From assembly GCF_015762685.1 (NCBI RefSeq), contig NZ_PEHF01000001.1, positions 101,999-165,998 on the forward strand: a stretch of 64,000 nucleotides of DNA, written 5' to 3'. The notes below the pieces were generated by a model. That model worked only from the letters and a program-made list of their open reading frames with translations. It was not told the DNA's origin and ran no database searches. Each line of letters starts with the position of its first letter. The first letter of the stretch is position 1. Both the position numbers and the translations under genes were made by a program. This stretch comes from Candidatus Symbiopectobacterium sp. 'North America'. Lineage in GTDB: Bacteria > Pseudomonadota > Gammaproteobacteria > Enterobacterales > Enterobacteriaceae. Positions 21,294 through 34,007 of this stretch are shown piece by piece.

Positions 21294-22739
21294 TTGAAGC
21301 GTTTAACATTAAATTATTTTTTCATCGGGGTTATTACGTTACTGCTGATGTTGGCGCTCTGGCCCAACATCCCCTGGCGCAGCGGCCAGGATACACAGCT
21401 TAATTAGATCCTTTCTCGGGGCGAGCTGCGTATCAGTACGCTCAATTCGCCGCTGACCTATACCCTCAGTAACGGAACTCCCTCAGGGCTCGATTATGAA
21501 CTGGCTAAACGATTCGCCGATTACCTTGGCGTGAAGCTGGTGGTATCGGCACCCCCAAATCTTGACACCTTGTTCTATGATCTAGACAACGATAATGCCG
21601 ATCTGCTTGCCGCCGGGCTGATCTACAACCATGAGCGATTGGATCGTTTTCGCCCTGGGCCAACCTACTATTCCGTCTCGCAGCAACTGGTTTACCGCAT
21701 GGGTGCCACGCGCCCTAAAAATCTAGAGAAACTGAGTGGTCGGTTAGCGGTCACATCGGGCTCAGCCCATATCGCCACGTTACGCGATTTGAAAAACAAT
21801 AAATATCCAGCGTTAAGCTGGGAAACCACTTCAGACCTGAGCACGCAGGATTTGCTCAAACAGGTGGCGCAAGGCGCGTTGGATTACACGCTGGCAGATT
21901 CCGTCACCATCGGTTTGATGCAGCGCATTCACCCGCAGCTTTCCGTGGCATTCGATCTGAGCGACGAAGAACCGGTCACCTGGTATATGCGCCGTACCCA
22001 GGACGACAGCCTGTACGCCGCCCTGTTGGACTTTTTCAGCCAAACTGTGGAAGACGGCACGTTGGCGCGCCTGGAATAGAAATACCTCGGCCATGTGGGC
22101 GAATTTGATTATGTCGATACCCGCACCTTCCTAAGCGCCATCGATAACACCTTGCCCGATCTGCAACCGTTGTTTGCCAAATATGCCAGCGACATTGACT
22201 GGAAATTGCTGGCGGCTATTTCTTATCAGGAATCACACTGGAACCCATTGGCGACCTCACCGACCGGCGTGCGCGGGTTGATGATGCTGACGCGCAATAC
22301 CGCAGAGAGCCTGAATGTGACCGACAGACTCGATCCGGAACAGAGCATTCGCGGTGGTGCACGCTATCTGGCGCACATGATGGAAAAAATGCCGGAAAGC
22401 ATCCCTGAAGATGAGAAGATTTGGTTTGCACTGGCCTCCTACAATATGGGCTATGCCCATCTGCTGGATGCGCGCAAACTGACGGAAAAATAGAAGGGTA
22501 ATCCCGATAGCTGGGCGGATGTGAAGGTTCGCCTGCCGATGCTCAGCCAGAAACTCTACTATACCCAGACCACCTACGGCTATGCACGCGGCCACGAAGC
22601 TTACAACTACGTTGAAAATATCCGCCGCTATATGCTGAGTCTGGAAGGGTATCTGACCGAGAAAGCCAATAAAATTCAGCAACAGGAACTGTTAGCAAGC
22701 GCTTACCCTGCCGTACCGCCAGAAAAATTCGGCAAATAA
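21294..22739 (+). pseudogene. mltF: Membrane-bound lytic transglycosylase F, three in-frame TAG codons
   Basis: MltF cleaves peptidoglycan glycan strands. A 482-codon frame aligns from the N-terminal membrane segment ([19 protein letters not shown]) through the ABC-solute-binding-like domain ([25 protein letters not shown]) and the transglycosylase domain (AISYQESHW with catalytic Glu, [24 protein letters not shown]). It is interrupted only by TAG at 21405, 22077 and 22491. The first and third replace probable Gln or similar codons, the second the Glu of RLEEKYLGH. No frameshift occurs. The likely start is TTG at 21294. The E. coli C-terminal tail of about 30 residues is missing. The gene converges on tadA with a 4-bp gap. 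Confidence 0.9.
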
Positions 22740-22743
22740 GGTA

Positions 22744-23277
<534 letters not shown>

Positions 23278-23358
23278 TTATTCATCACGCTTTTTTGGTC
23301 GCGCGCATTATACAGGGTGTGAAGAAAAAGCAGAGTGCTTATTGCCTTGCTGACACCA

Positions 23359-23970
23359 TTACTCCAACTGTTGCAACGTGCCTGCTCGCGTCACGCGCCA
23401 GCGGTGTTCGCAAAAAAACAGCAGCGGATTATCTTGCTTGCTGTCGCTATACCCGCTGTGCAATTGAAGTGGCACACCAAGCTGTTTTTCCATCTGTACC
23501 ACCTTCTCCCGCCTCAGACAGCGCAACGGCAACACCCAGCCGCCATAACAGCGAACCATCTGGCTGCCCATCAATTTGACGCTGGGCAGAAATGTGGAAT
23601 CATGGTAAACCTGCTCAACCAGACGCTGCGGCGAACCGGTTACCAACCACACTTGCGCATCTGAAGCGGCGAGATATTCGGTCAAGCGCTGCTGCACCAA
23701 GGGAAATAGCGTCACCCAGCGACGAAAGCGGGCCACAAACCCCTGCTCCAGCGCCTGTAAATGCGCTTCACGGCGACCAAAGGTGATGGCCCAAAGCAGA
23801 GCGCTCATTGGCCAGTGCGCAGCCCTGCCGCGCGCCAACAATACCAGCCCGGCCACCGGCAGAACCGGAATAACCAGCAGCAAATTTAACGGGAGGCGTT
23901 TTAGCAAGTAACGCAAAAAACAGCCAAACATGTCCTGACGATGTAGCGTACCGTCCAAATCAAAAAACAC
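23359..23970 (-). CDS. pgpC: Phosphatidylglycerophosphatase C (YfhB/PgpC); N-terminus uncertain
   Basis: This HAD-family membrane phosphatase dephosphorylates phosphatidylglycerophosphate. FFDLDGTLH carries the nucleophile Asp. A membrane segment follows (LLLVIPVLPVAGLVLLA), then VTGSPQRLVEQVY and SGYSDSKQDNPLL with the metal-binding Asp. About 203 residues match the family from VFFDLDGT onward. Upstream, a GTG start in another frame (GTG AAC ATC ACC) looks like the ancestral N-terminus, so a small frameshift may force initiation at the GTG at 23970. Such a product would lack about ten residues and might still function. Confidence 0.8.
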   Translation of the reverse strand: MFFDLDGTLHRQDMFGCFLRYLLKRLPLNLLLVIPVLPVAGLVLLARGRAAHWPMSALLWAITFGRREAHLQALEQGFVARFRRWVTLFPLVQQRLTEYLAASDAQVWLVTGSPQRLVEQVYHDSTFLPSVKLMGSQMVRCYGGWVLPLRCLRREKVVQMEKQLGVPLQLHSGYSDSKQDNPLLFFCEHRWRVTRAGTLQQLE

Positions 23971-24088
23971 GATACGTGTCGGTGATGTTCACCCAAACCG
24001 TTTTCCCCTTGCCAATGTATTAACCGCTTTTGTGTAAGGTGTTAAGACACGCTCTGCCTCTATTGCCGCGTTATACCCTACAGGTATA

Positions 24089-24972
24089 TCAGGGTAACAG
24101 CGCATCGCGTAGATAACCGTGGTGCCTTTCCAACCGCTGCTCGGCCTCTGCGGCACTGATACCGCTGAGGATCATCAGTATAGCGGGTTTGGCCGCATAG
24201 CCGGTTTCTTGTAACGCTCGTTGCGCCTCGTCACGTGCGGCCCCAGTGGCTTCCATCACGATGCGACAGGCCCGGTCTACCAGTTTTTCATTGGTGGCTT
24301 TTACATCAACCATCAGGTTTTGGTACACCTTTCCCAGCTTAACCATGACACCCGTGGAGAGCATGTTAAGCACCAGCTTTTGTGCCGTACCTGATTTCAG
24401 ACCCGTCGAACCGGTCAACGCCTCCGGCCCCACGACGGGAGAAATCGCCACCTCAGCCAGCGCGGCAATCGGGGAGGTGGGGTTGCAAGAGATGGCGACC
24501 GTACCACAGCCTTGACGCCGGGCATATTTCAGCGCGCCAATGACATAAGGCGTGCGACCCGATGCAACCAGCCCCACCACGGTGTCCTGTGGCGTCAGCG
24601 ACAGGGCAACCAGATCGGCCTCACCGAGGACAGGATCGTCCTCCGCACCTTCAACAACGCGCCGGGTCCACCGGCTATCAACCCGATAACCAGCCCGTGA
24701 GACACACCAAAGGTAGGTGGACATTCAGACGCATCAAGCACTCCTAATCTCCCGCTGGTACTCGCCCCGAGATAGATCAATCGCCCACCCGCTTTCATTC
24801 TGGCTGCCGCCATATCCACCGCGCGCGCAATCTCCGGCAACACAAGACCTATCGCCTCGGGCACTTTACGGTCTTCCTGATTGAACAGCGTCATCATCGC
24901 AAGCGTTGTTTGACTGTGCAGCTCCATCGTTGCCGGATTGCGGGTTTCTGATACCAAGGTTGCTAAATTCAT
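24089..24972 (-). pseudogene. murQ: N-acetylmuramic acid 6-phosphate etherase, frameshifted
   Basis: MurQ cleaves the lactyl ether of MurNAc-6-P during cell-wall recycling. The N-terminal half ([27 protein letters not shown]) is in one frame and the C-terminal half ([40 protein letters not shown]) in another. The shift is at about 24655, where residues expected between GALLK and VEGAEDD are missing, consistent with a short deletion between TGAA direct repeats. The two halves together account for the normal 298 residues. Recycling of MurNAc by this route is probably lost. Confidence 0.88.
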
Positions 24973-25341
24973 TTTTCTCTCCCTGACACACGGTGTGCGC
25001 TGCTGACCCAGCTCGCTACTATACCCTAAAAAACTCGCGTTGCAGGAAGAGGGCTAAAGAGGTGATTCGAGTGACAGCGCGGCGACGTAAAACATGGCGG
25101 GTATAATTACTTTTGGCTGCCATAAAAGTAGGTTATTCTGCCATAATAGTTAACGACAATTCGTCTGTATCGACAGCGTTTCCGCCCTCAGCGCCTATTC
25201 TATTCTTCACGCCAGGAAGGTGTGTATGTCTGCCTTGTGTTCAACAGGGCCACATGGCGTATTTTCACGCAATAAGGCCTGCACACCGCAATGAGGATGA
25301 GAGGCTTACTCTGGTTCAGTCAATAGCGAAGAGAAACACCA
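24973..25341. other. Intergenic region between divergent murQ and the Lap locus
   Basis: These 369 bp separate the divergent murQ and lapG starts and presumably hold both promoters. I see no gene and no operator that I would name. Confidence 0.5.
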
Positions 25342-26036
25342 GTGAATGGCCGCTGGATAACGACATGGCGTAATAAAAGGGTTCTGCTTCTGCTGTTCAG
25401 CAGTCTGTTGCTGCTGACGGCAACGCTGCGCGCGGATTGGGATTTCGTCACCATTAATCAGTGCACAGAACAACTTTACGGCCCCGCAACACCGGAAGCG
25501 CGTAAGCGAATTAATGAGTGGCAGGCATTATTAAGCTCATTGCCCAGCAGCGATGAAAAAAATTATTGGAATCGGTAAACCGTTTTTTTAATGAACGGCT
25601 GCTATTTCGCGACGATCATGTCATCTGGCAGCAGGAAGATTATTGGGCAACGCCCATCGAAGCGCTGCGCAAAGGAATGGCTGACTGCGAAGATTATTCT
25701 ATTGCAAAATATTTTACGCTACGTCGGCTCGGTATTCCGAATGAAAAGTTGCGAATTACTTACGTTAAAGCATTACGCCTCAATCAGGCACATATGATCG
25801 TTGCTTATTATCCAACACCAACCTCTATTCCGCTGGTGTTGGATAATCTAACGGATAAAATATTACCCGCGACGCAGCGCACCGACCTCATCCCCGTTTA
25901 TTCCTTTAACGCAGAGGGATTGTGACTACCCGGCAGTGGCGGCAGCAATAAACGGGTCGGCGACAGTAAACGGCTTTCGCGTTGGCAAGATGTATTGACC
26001 AAAATGCGGGCCGAAGGTTTTTCTCTTGAAGAGTAG
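25342..26036 (+). pseudogene. lapG: LapG-type periplasmic cysteine protease, broken
   Basis: LapG is a transglutaminase-like protease that cuts the N-terminus of LapA-type adhesins and releases them from the surface. A signal anchor (RVLLLLFSSLLLLTATLRA) is followed by the catalytic elements GMADCEDYSIAKY (Cys), NQAHMIVAYY (His) and VLDNL (Asp). The frame changes near 25570 (after DEKN, before LESVNRFFNE), and TGA at 25923-25925 replaces the Trp of GLWLPGSG. The rest of the tail (RWQDVLTKMRAEGFSLEE) is readable to the TAG at 26034. Two lesions make it non-functional. It starts at GTG 25342 and lies 9 bp before lapD. Confidence 0.87.
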
Positions 26037-26045
26037 GATTAGGCT

Positions 26046-28023
26046 ATGTCTCTATACAAATAACTTTTGATAGCCATCTGCTTATTCGTGCTGGTGATTT
26101 TTAGCGGCAGTTTTTTTGTCAGTCTGGAAAATTCACGCGAGCAGTCGAATAACCAATTGCAATTCCATGCGCAGGATGCCGCCATAGCACTCGGATTATT
26201 GCTAACGCCCAATATCGACGATCCGGCCATGGTGGAATTAATGGTCAGCTTGATTTTTGATAGCGGCTATTTTTCCAGCATTCGGGTGCGTGATATTAAA
26301 ACCAGCAATATCACGCTGGAACGCATCGCCTCGCCAGAAATTCCTAATGTTCCGGCCTGGTTTGTGCGGCTGGTCAATCTGACGCCGGGCAATGGCGAGG
26401 CTATCGTGATGCGCGGGTGGGAGCAGGCAGCAAAAGTAGAAGTGGTCAGCCACCCGATGTTCGCCATTACCCGTCTGTGGCAGAGCACCTCTGCGGGCGC
26501 CCTATGGCTGTTGGGCTGCGCAGCGTTCGGCTTACTGATTGGCGCGCTGCTGCTGCGCCGCCAGTTGCCCCCCTTGAACTACATGGTGAAACAGTCGTTG
26601 GCGATCACCCGCCGTGAGTACCTCACTCAGCCGGATCTGCCCAGCACGCCCGAATTCCGCTGCGTGGAGCAGGCCATGAACCTGATGGTCAGCAGGCTGA
26701 AGATGCTGTTTGAGAAAGAGGCCGAGCGAAGTGAACGCTTACGTCAAGAAGCTTATCAGGATCCACAAACCGGTCTGCCTAACCGTCGTGCCTTTGAGAT
26801 GCAGTTCAATGACAAAAGCAGCGATGAAGAGACACCGCCAGGTTATCTCATCATGATTCGCATACAGGATCTTGCAGGTCTCAACCAACGGCTCGGTGGC
26901 CAACGCACCGATTCTCTGCTGGAAACCATGGCGAAAATGATGCGTACCGCGCAAAAGCTCTATACCGAACAGGAGAGTGTACTGGCACGTTTGCGCGGCG
27001 GTGAATTTGCCTTGTTGTGCCCCGGCATGGCAGAAAAAGAAGCGCACACTCTGGTCGTCGCACTCTCACACAACCTGGAGTCACTCGCGTTAACGGGCGA
27101 GATCGACAGTTCACCCGTTGCCGCATTGGGCATGGTGCTGTTCAAGCATGGCGATAGCCTGAAATCGCTGTTGATACAGGGTGACCATGCGCTCACGCGG
27201 GCAGAAAGCTCCCCGCTGCATCATGCGCCGCTGGCGGAAAATGAAGCCAATTCACCGGCAGAAGCCGATCGCCACCTGTGGTTTAATCGCCTGGATACCC
27301 TGCTGAATGAGGAATGCCTGCAACTGTTCTTTCAGCCGGTTTGCCGCTGCGCCCCTCCCGGTGATATTCTTCATCATAAGGTACTGGCGCGTATCAACGA
27401 TGAGCAGGGAAACAGCATCGCTGCGGGATTTTTCCTCCCCTGGATCCAGCGCTTCGGCTGGAATGCCCGGTTAGATCAGGTGATGGTAAAACACAAGCAT
27501 TGGATTATCTGTCGCGCAACTCCGGCACGCTGGCGCTGAGTCTGTCGGGCAGTACCGTGCTGGATTTAAACCTGCTGACGCAAATGCTGGCACCGCTTAA
27601 GGGCCATCCCGAGCGGGCGCGCAGAGTGATCCTTGAGCTGGATGAAAACCAGTTGCCGGAAACCCATCATCTTGAAGCGCTGATCGCATTACTCGGCGAA
27701 TACTCGGCGAATACGGTTGCCAACTGGGACTACAGCACTTCGGCGGGCGCTTTAACCTGATAGGTAATCTGGCGCAATGGGGGCTTGCTTACCTGAAAAT
27801 TGATGACAGCTACATTCGTAATATCGATCGGGAAAACGATAAAAAGGTGTTTATTGAAGCCTTTTATCGCACCGCCAACAGCATCGATTTGCCGCTGATC
27901 GCTGAGCGTGTAGAAACCGAGGGTGAACTGGATACGCTGCGCGGCATGGGGTTACAGGGGGCTATGGGGCGCTTGCTAGGAGAACCGTTTCCCGCGCCAG
28001 ATAACACACTGTTGCTGAAATAG
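26046..28023 (+). pseudogene. lapD: LapD-type c-di-GMP receptor, broken
   Basis: LapD is an inner-membrane receptor. When its degenerate EAL domain binds c-di-GMP, its periplasmic domain sequesters LapG. The sequence shows membrane helices at both ends of the periplasmic domain (LLIAICLFVLVIFSGSFF and ALWLLGCAAFGLLIGALLL), a degenerate GGDEF domain (RGGEF) and a degenerate EAL domain beginning KVLAR. TAA at 26061 (codon 6, probably a former Gln) and frameshifts near 27495 and 27735 break it. The final part (LAYLKIDDSYIRNID to the stop at 28021) is still recognisable. A TTG at 26067 could restart, but the downstream shifts remain. Confidence 0.88.
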
Positions 28024-28106
28024 TGTTTAAGGGCGTTAATAGTAATAGTGCGTGCAGACAAGCTTGCCTGCACGCACCTGAGAGAGAAAAGCGCAGCGAC
28101 TGAGAC

Positions 28107-28451
28107 TTAAAACATCGTCTCATCTTCGTCATTAATCAGCTTGCTGAGCCCGCTGTTGAGCGCTTCACGTGCATGGGCCCGGTTAATCAGCTTCAACTGT
28201 GCCGCCGCAGGGAAATCGGTAATATTGATGACACCTTTCTGCGTCAGCACCTGAATTAAATCCTCAAGTACACGCACCATTTCCAAATCGCTTTGGCGTA
28301 GCTGTTGCAAGCTATTGAGCATCACTTCCTGATTTTTCCGCCACAGGATCGCTTCCGGAGAATCTTTTGCCAGTTTACCGGTCATCTCGTCGAAGGGCAC
28401 ATACGCCACTCTGAATAAAAACCCTTGGCTATCACGCTGGATATAATACAT
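28107..28451 (-). CDS. Small Lap-locus protein, function unknown
   Basis: This 114-residue protein starts at MYYIQRDSQGF with GAGGTGGT just upstream. The ATG further upstream at 28532 lacks such a site. It contains FDEMTGKLAKDSPEAILW and a probable helical stretch (LQQLRQSDLEMVRVLEDLIQVL), with no signal peptide or membrane segment. Proteins like this occur next to LapA-type adhesins and are sometimes labelled 'tryptophan synthase beta-like', a name without functional meaning here. It lies 82 bp downstream of the adhesin on the same strand and is one of only two uninterrupted genes in the locus. Confidence 0.7.
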   Translation of the reverse strand: MYYIQRDSQGFLFRVAYVPFDEMTGKLAKDSPEAILWRKNQEVMLNSLQQLRQSDLEMVRVLEDLIQVLTQKGVINITDFPAAAQLKLINRAHAREALNSGLSKLINDEDETMF

Positions 28452-28533
28452 GCACCACCTCTTCTCTCCGGTACGGTATGGCTGCCTCACCCCGGAGAAG
28501 ACCGATGCCTTCTCCGGGCGCAAGTAATGCAAC

Positions 28534-31500
28534 TCAGTTTACCGTCTGTTCGGGCTTGCTGACCAGACTTTCCAGCGAAGTCATTGATCCACTGTAATGC
28601 TCAAGTGTGATAGACACATTCACCGTCCCGCCTGCGTTGCCCGAGAAGTCACCCTGGGTGCTGACTTCAATGGTGGGAGAACCGTTATGATCGGTAAAGC
28701 GGATATAGCGGCTAAAATCGGCACCTTTATCCAGATCGCCGAGCAGATCGTGCTGGTTGATCTTGTCCCCTTCGCCTGGGTTGAAATCTTTAATGACATC
28801 AAAGCCAGTATCGCCTTTTTGCCACATAAAGGTATTCGCCCCTGAACCACCAATCAGCGTGTCATTGCCCTTACCACCAATCAAGATATCGTTGCCACTG
28901 CCGCCGTACAGGATGTCGTTTCCCTCACCGACGTTAAGTAGGTCATTGCCACCCTGACCAAACAGAATGTCATTGCCCGATCCGCCGTACAGTTTGTCAT
29001 CACAATCGTTGCTGGAAGAGAGATCAAACGCCTGATGGTGATCGGTAATGTAATGATGCATATCCTGCACCGTAACGCTGGAGACCTTCATCTGCTGCGC
29101 GATATAGGTTTGCAGTGCCGACAAGCCGTTAACTTCGATGCCGTCAAAGCGCACCACGTCACCAAACAGGATGTCATTACCAATCCCCTCGTTCAGCGTA
29201 TCATCACCGCTGGGCAACGGTTTGTTACTGCCCAGGATCGCTTCACTCAGCTTGGTAGGATCGATCTGGCTTTGAACAACACCGTCGGAGTCGTAACGCG
29301 TCAGGCTGCTGGCATCGAGCGATTTGCCTACGCCAATCGCTTCAATGGTGTTATGCGATACCGATTGCAACAACTTGAATGCAGCGTCTGCGTTTTGCTG
29401 ACTGTAGTAACGATTGTAGTAACCGTAGTCACCATCGTTGTTGCCCCAACCGCCTAAGGTAGAGATTTCATAAGTGCCGTCGCCCTGCGCATGTACGTGG
29501 CCAACAAGTTAGCGAGAATTGGGGCTGCTGGAGGTGTATTTATAAACATCACCACTGGCACCGATGATTTCACGCGTTTTTCCATAAACACTCATTGAAT
29601 AGGACTGACCAACCTGAATATTGATATTATCAATATTCAACACTTAGGATGTTCGACCAACTTGTACCTGGTTTGTTTCGTTACTCTGATAGTAGGTCGG
29701 TTCGCCGTCGGTAATAAAATAGGTCAGGTTGGTACCAACATTATTTTTCACCGCCGTGCTTTGGAACCAGTTGGCCGTGGTTTTAAACACGTCCTCATAG
29801 TTGGCACCGCCACCGTTCTCGCCACCGACCATGGAATTCAGCACGCTGGTGAGCTGAGTCAGCGCCGTTGAATCTTTCAGATCCACTGATACCGTACGAC
29901 CAACCTGCGTGTCGAAGTCAGCAAGGAACACGTTCACTTTCCCTGCATGCGCACCGTTGGCACTGTTGATCAGGCTGTTAAACACGTTTTTCAGAGAAGC
30001 AACCGTGTTGGCGATATCGGTAGTGGTCATACTGCCCGAGCTGTCTACCATAAACGCGATGTTATAGTTGGTGCCTTCTACCAGTTGCAGACCGGAAACA
30101 TCCGCGATCATCACATCATTACTGTTGGTCCCCTGAACGGTGTCATCACCGGTAGTCCCAATGGCGGCACCCTACTGCTCAACGCCTTCCGTCGAATAAC
30201 CGGTCGCGGTGTCATGGTTGAGTTTTTCGGTTGACGTTGCCTGAGCAACCACCTCAAACTTGACTGCCGCCACTGGCACGTACAATGTGACCGTTCCCGA
30301 CAACGCGTTGGCAATGGTGTAAGTGCCATCTTTACCCACGGTATAGGTCGCATCGTTGTTGATATGATCAACCACTTTGGTGCCTTCCGGCAGGCCGGTC
30401 AGCGTAATGCCCGGCAGCGTTTCACTGCCGTCGAGATCGGTCAGTGAGGCCGAGACGTCCAGCGTATGTTCCTGCTTACCAGAGTAGGTTTCTTTCGTTA
30501 CCGTAGCGTTGCTGCCCGGAGCCATAGTGGTGCCATCGCTGTAAATCACCCCACCCAAATTGTTACTTACCTGACTGGTAAACGAATGGGATTGCCCGTT
30601 GCTGTCAGTGTAGTTAACTTTGACACCATCAAGGGTATTGACGCTCGTTGGCTGATTATTATTCGTGTTGTAAGTAGAATTGTAGGTATAGCCATCCTCT
30701 TTCATCACAAACACATAATCTTTATGAGCGCTAGCGTCATTCGTTTCACGGTTTCCACCGAACGAATCCAAGGACCTTAGTTCTTTCTTATCCGCTGGCC
30801 AATCGCTTTGACGATAGAAATATCCACTGTTCGAGTGGACAACAAAAATATCGCTGTAGCCGTCGCTGCCGTTGGTATTGCTCTGCGTATAGTACGAATA
30901 GCTGCCGGTACCCACCAATGTTGGGATCGGATCCCCCTCGGTTAACCAGACCCGCACGCCATTGCCGACGGCAACAATTTTCCCATCCTGAATATCAAAG
31001 CCACCGTTAGCACTGCCACCATTAATGTGAATCACTTCACCACTCGGCGTACTGTTTCCACAGGTAATATCCAGCATCACCGTCGGTGCATCCGCTACTG
31101 GCGTAATATCGATATTGAGCGCCGTTTCTACGCCAACGTTACCGGCTTTATCCACCGGCGTGTAATTCACAATACTTTAAGGAGAGCCGGAAGCATTTGC
31201 CGCAGGATCAAAACGCAAATCTGTATTGGCCGAGTTAAACGACTGTCCTTCCGTGACGGGTTTCCAGGTACCATTATCGTTGTAATACAGCGTACCAGGG
31301 CTGGCCGGTGGCAATGAGGAAATCACCACGCTGGACGTATCGCCAGAAACGCCCAGACTATCCCTGCCGATGTGTACCGGCGTATCTTCCAGTCCAGTCA
31401 CCGTCTCGTCGTGCGCGACAGGCGGTTTGGTGTCCAATATGGCTTGATCGTTATCGTGAGCCTGATTACCCGCTGGATCCGTTGCCGTTGCAACCACCTT

Positions 31501-34007
31501 AATTTTACCTTCTGCCAATGTGCTCAGATCGGCTGAAGTACTCCATTTACCATCAACAACAGGCACATTAGTCAGTGTGACCTCTTTACCCTTACTGTCT
31601 GTAAAGACCAATGTCACATGATCTTCTGTGCTGGTGCCCTGAATAAATTTTCCGGCCAACTAGCTCGCATTGAGATAGCCATCATTACCTGCAAAATCGG
31701 TGATATCAATTTCAGGTAAGGTTTTATCCATTATGGCATTGGCGCTATCTTGCGCGGTGTTCCCTGCCGCATCCGTTGCCGTCGCCACCACGGTGATTTT
31801 ACCTTCCGCCAGCGCCCCCAAATTAACCGTGTTATGCCATTTCCCGTCAAAGACCGGCACACTGCTGACAGTGACTGATTTGCCATTGCTATCCGTAAAG
31901 GTAAGGTTGACGAAACGCTCGTTGCTCGTCCCCTCAATAAAGGTTCTACCCAACTCTTGCTGATTGATATAGCCGTCGTTACCCGCAAATCCAGTGATAT
32001 CTATCTCAGGGGCGGTGACATCCAGCGTCGAACTGGCGGTATCGTGTGCCTGGTTGCCCGCCGGGTCAGTGGCGGTGGCCTTGACGTCCACCTTGCCCTC
32101 GGCCAGACCGCTCAGGTCCGCGGTGGTACTCCACTTGCCGTCCACCACGGAAACACCCTTCACCTCTACCGTCTTGCCGTTGGCATCGGTAAACAGCTGG
32201 TCCACCGTTTTCTCGCTGCTGGTGCCGCTCACCGGCGTGGCTTTGGACTAGGCGGTATTGATATAGCCATCATCACCGGCAAAGTGCTCGATATCCACGC
32301 TCGGACCGGTCACGTCCAGCGTCGAGGACGCGGTGTCGTGTGCCTGGTTGCCCTCCGGGTCAGTGGCGGTGGCTTTGACGTCCACCTTGCCTTCCACCAG
32401 ACCGCTCAGGTCCGCGGTGGTATTCCACTTGCCGTCCACCACCGTGACGTTTTTGACTTCCACGGTTTTGCCATTGGCGTCGGTAAACACCAGATCCAAC
32501 GTTTTTTCGCTGCTGGTGCCGCTCACCGGCGTGGCTTTCGACTCCGCGGTATTAATATAGCCGTCATCACTGGCAAAGTGCTCGATATCTACCGACGGAC
32601 CAGTGACATCCAGCGTCGAACTGGCGGTGTCGTGTGCCTGGTTACCCGCCGGGTCAGTGGCGGTGGCCTTGACGTCCACCTTGCCTTCCGCCACGGCGGT
32701 GGTGCTCCATTTTCCGTCCACCACGGAAACACCCTTCACTTCCACGGTTTTGCCGTTAGCATCGGTAAAGATCAGATCAACCGTCTTCTCGCTGCTGGTG
32801 CCGCTCACCGGCGTGGCTTTCGACTCCGCAGTATTGATATAGCCGTCGTCGTCGGCAAAGTGGGTAATCGCAACGTCAGGCGCAGTAGTATCAACACCGT
32901 ATGGGCGCGTAGCATTGGCGGTAGTCTGGTTACCCGCCTCATCCGACGTGGTCACAGAGGCGTTGACAACACTGTTGCTTGCCAACACACTACCAGGCAC
33001 GCCGTCCACACTCCACGTTTTACCGTCCGCATTCACCGTGGTGGTGTAACGTTCATTACCAATCGCCACAGTGACGGTATCACCCGCCTTCACGTCACCC
33101 GATACCGTCCCGCTAATGCTATGACTCTGTCCGGCCTCTTCTGCGTTAACAACATCGTCATTGGCAATAAGGTCGATCGTAATGCTTGCATCAGGGGGCA
33201 ACGTATCTACGGTTACCTAATCCTGCCCCCCGTACCTGGAATGCCGTTTTCATCGCTATATGAACCATCAGGAACGGTGACAGTGACCGTCCCTTCAAAA
33301 TTGGGATTTGGTGTAAGCGTACCCGTCCAGCGGGTAGGATCGGTAGGATCCTGAACCAAGTTGGTTAACGTACCGTTGCTCACGCTCACATCACTGGCAT
33401 CAAAACCTACTGGCGGCTTGGTAAACGTGAAGGTCACCGAGCCATCAGGATTGATAACAATGGTCAATGCAGGAGCTGTAGTATCAGGTGTCGTTTCGCT
33501 GATTGTTGCGGCGGCGAGAGTTACGGCGTCAGCGCCGGTCAGATCGTCGGTAGATGTCGCTGCAAATGCCAACCCTTGGGTGTCATAACCTGCGGTTGCC
33601 TCTACCACTTGCCCCGTCAGGGAAAAGACCATATCAGCGGCACTAACGTGGCTGCCACCACCGTCGCCCGCTTCACCAATGCCAGTATTACCTGCCGCTG
33701 ACGCTTCCAGCACTTGAGTCGGGTCTGCGCCTTGTGCGATAGCATCCTGTAACGCTGCCACATCCTGAGCGTATTGCGCTGTGGCCTGCGGCACTACGTT
33801 GGTGTTGTCACTCCACTGGCTGTTTCTCCCAACATCCAGGGTTTTTCCGTCTGGCAACGTGATAGACACGGAGCCGTCGCCACCCGTGACGATTTCTTTG
33901 CCACGATAAATTTTGTCACCTGCTGTTAATAACCACTGTGTGCCATCAAGAGAAATGACGAAGACTTGCTCGATAACGAATTTAATGATACCGATTACGC
34001 TATTCAC
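28534..34007 (-). pseudogene. lapA: LapA-like giant RTX adhesin, multiply interrupted
   Basis: In order, about 1820 codons hold an N-terminal retention module (1-120) with the LapG-type di-alanine site SAAG (Ala104-Ala105), Ig-like repeats (three close 94-98-residue copies and more diverged ones), a VWA domain with the MIDAS motif MVDSSGS, glycine-rich RTX calcium repeats (GGSGNDILFGQGGND) and a type I secretion C-terminus (DVIKDFNPGEGD). One frameshift lies near 33225. TAG at 33217, 32248, 31660 and 30172 and TAA at 31177, 29644 and 29509 all fall in one otherwise continuous frame. Only the first quarter or less could be made. Confidence 0.9.
31950..32880 (-). repeat. Tandem Ig-like repeat units of the adhesin
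   Basis: Near-identical units recur with the marker NTAESKATPVSGTSSEKT at codons 32824, 32542 and 32248. The spacings are 282 and 294 bp. The 282-bp unit lacks four codons (STTAVAEGK versus STTADLSGLAEGK). High identity between copies indicates recent duplication or gene conversion before decay. Confidence 0.85.

Noticed and set aside
31957..33354. A 465-codon open frame on the plus strand, antisense to the adhesin
   Set aside because: Its periodic His/Arg/Gly-rich product simply mirrors the repeat structure of the adhesin. It has no family features and no ribosome site.
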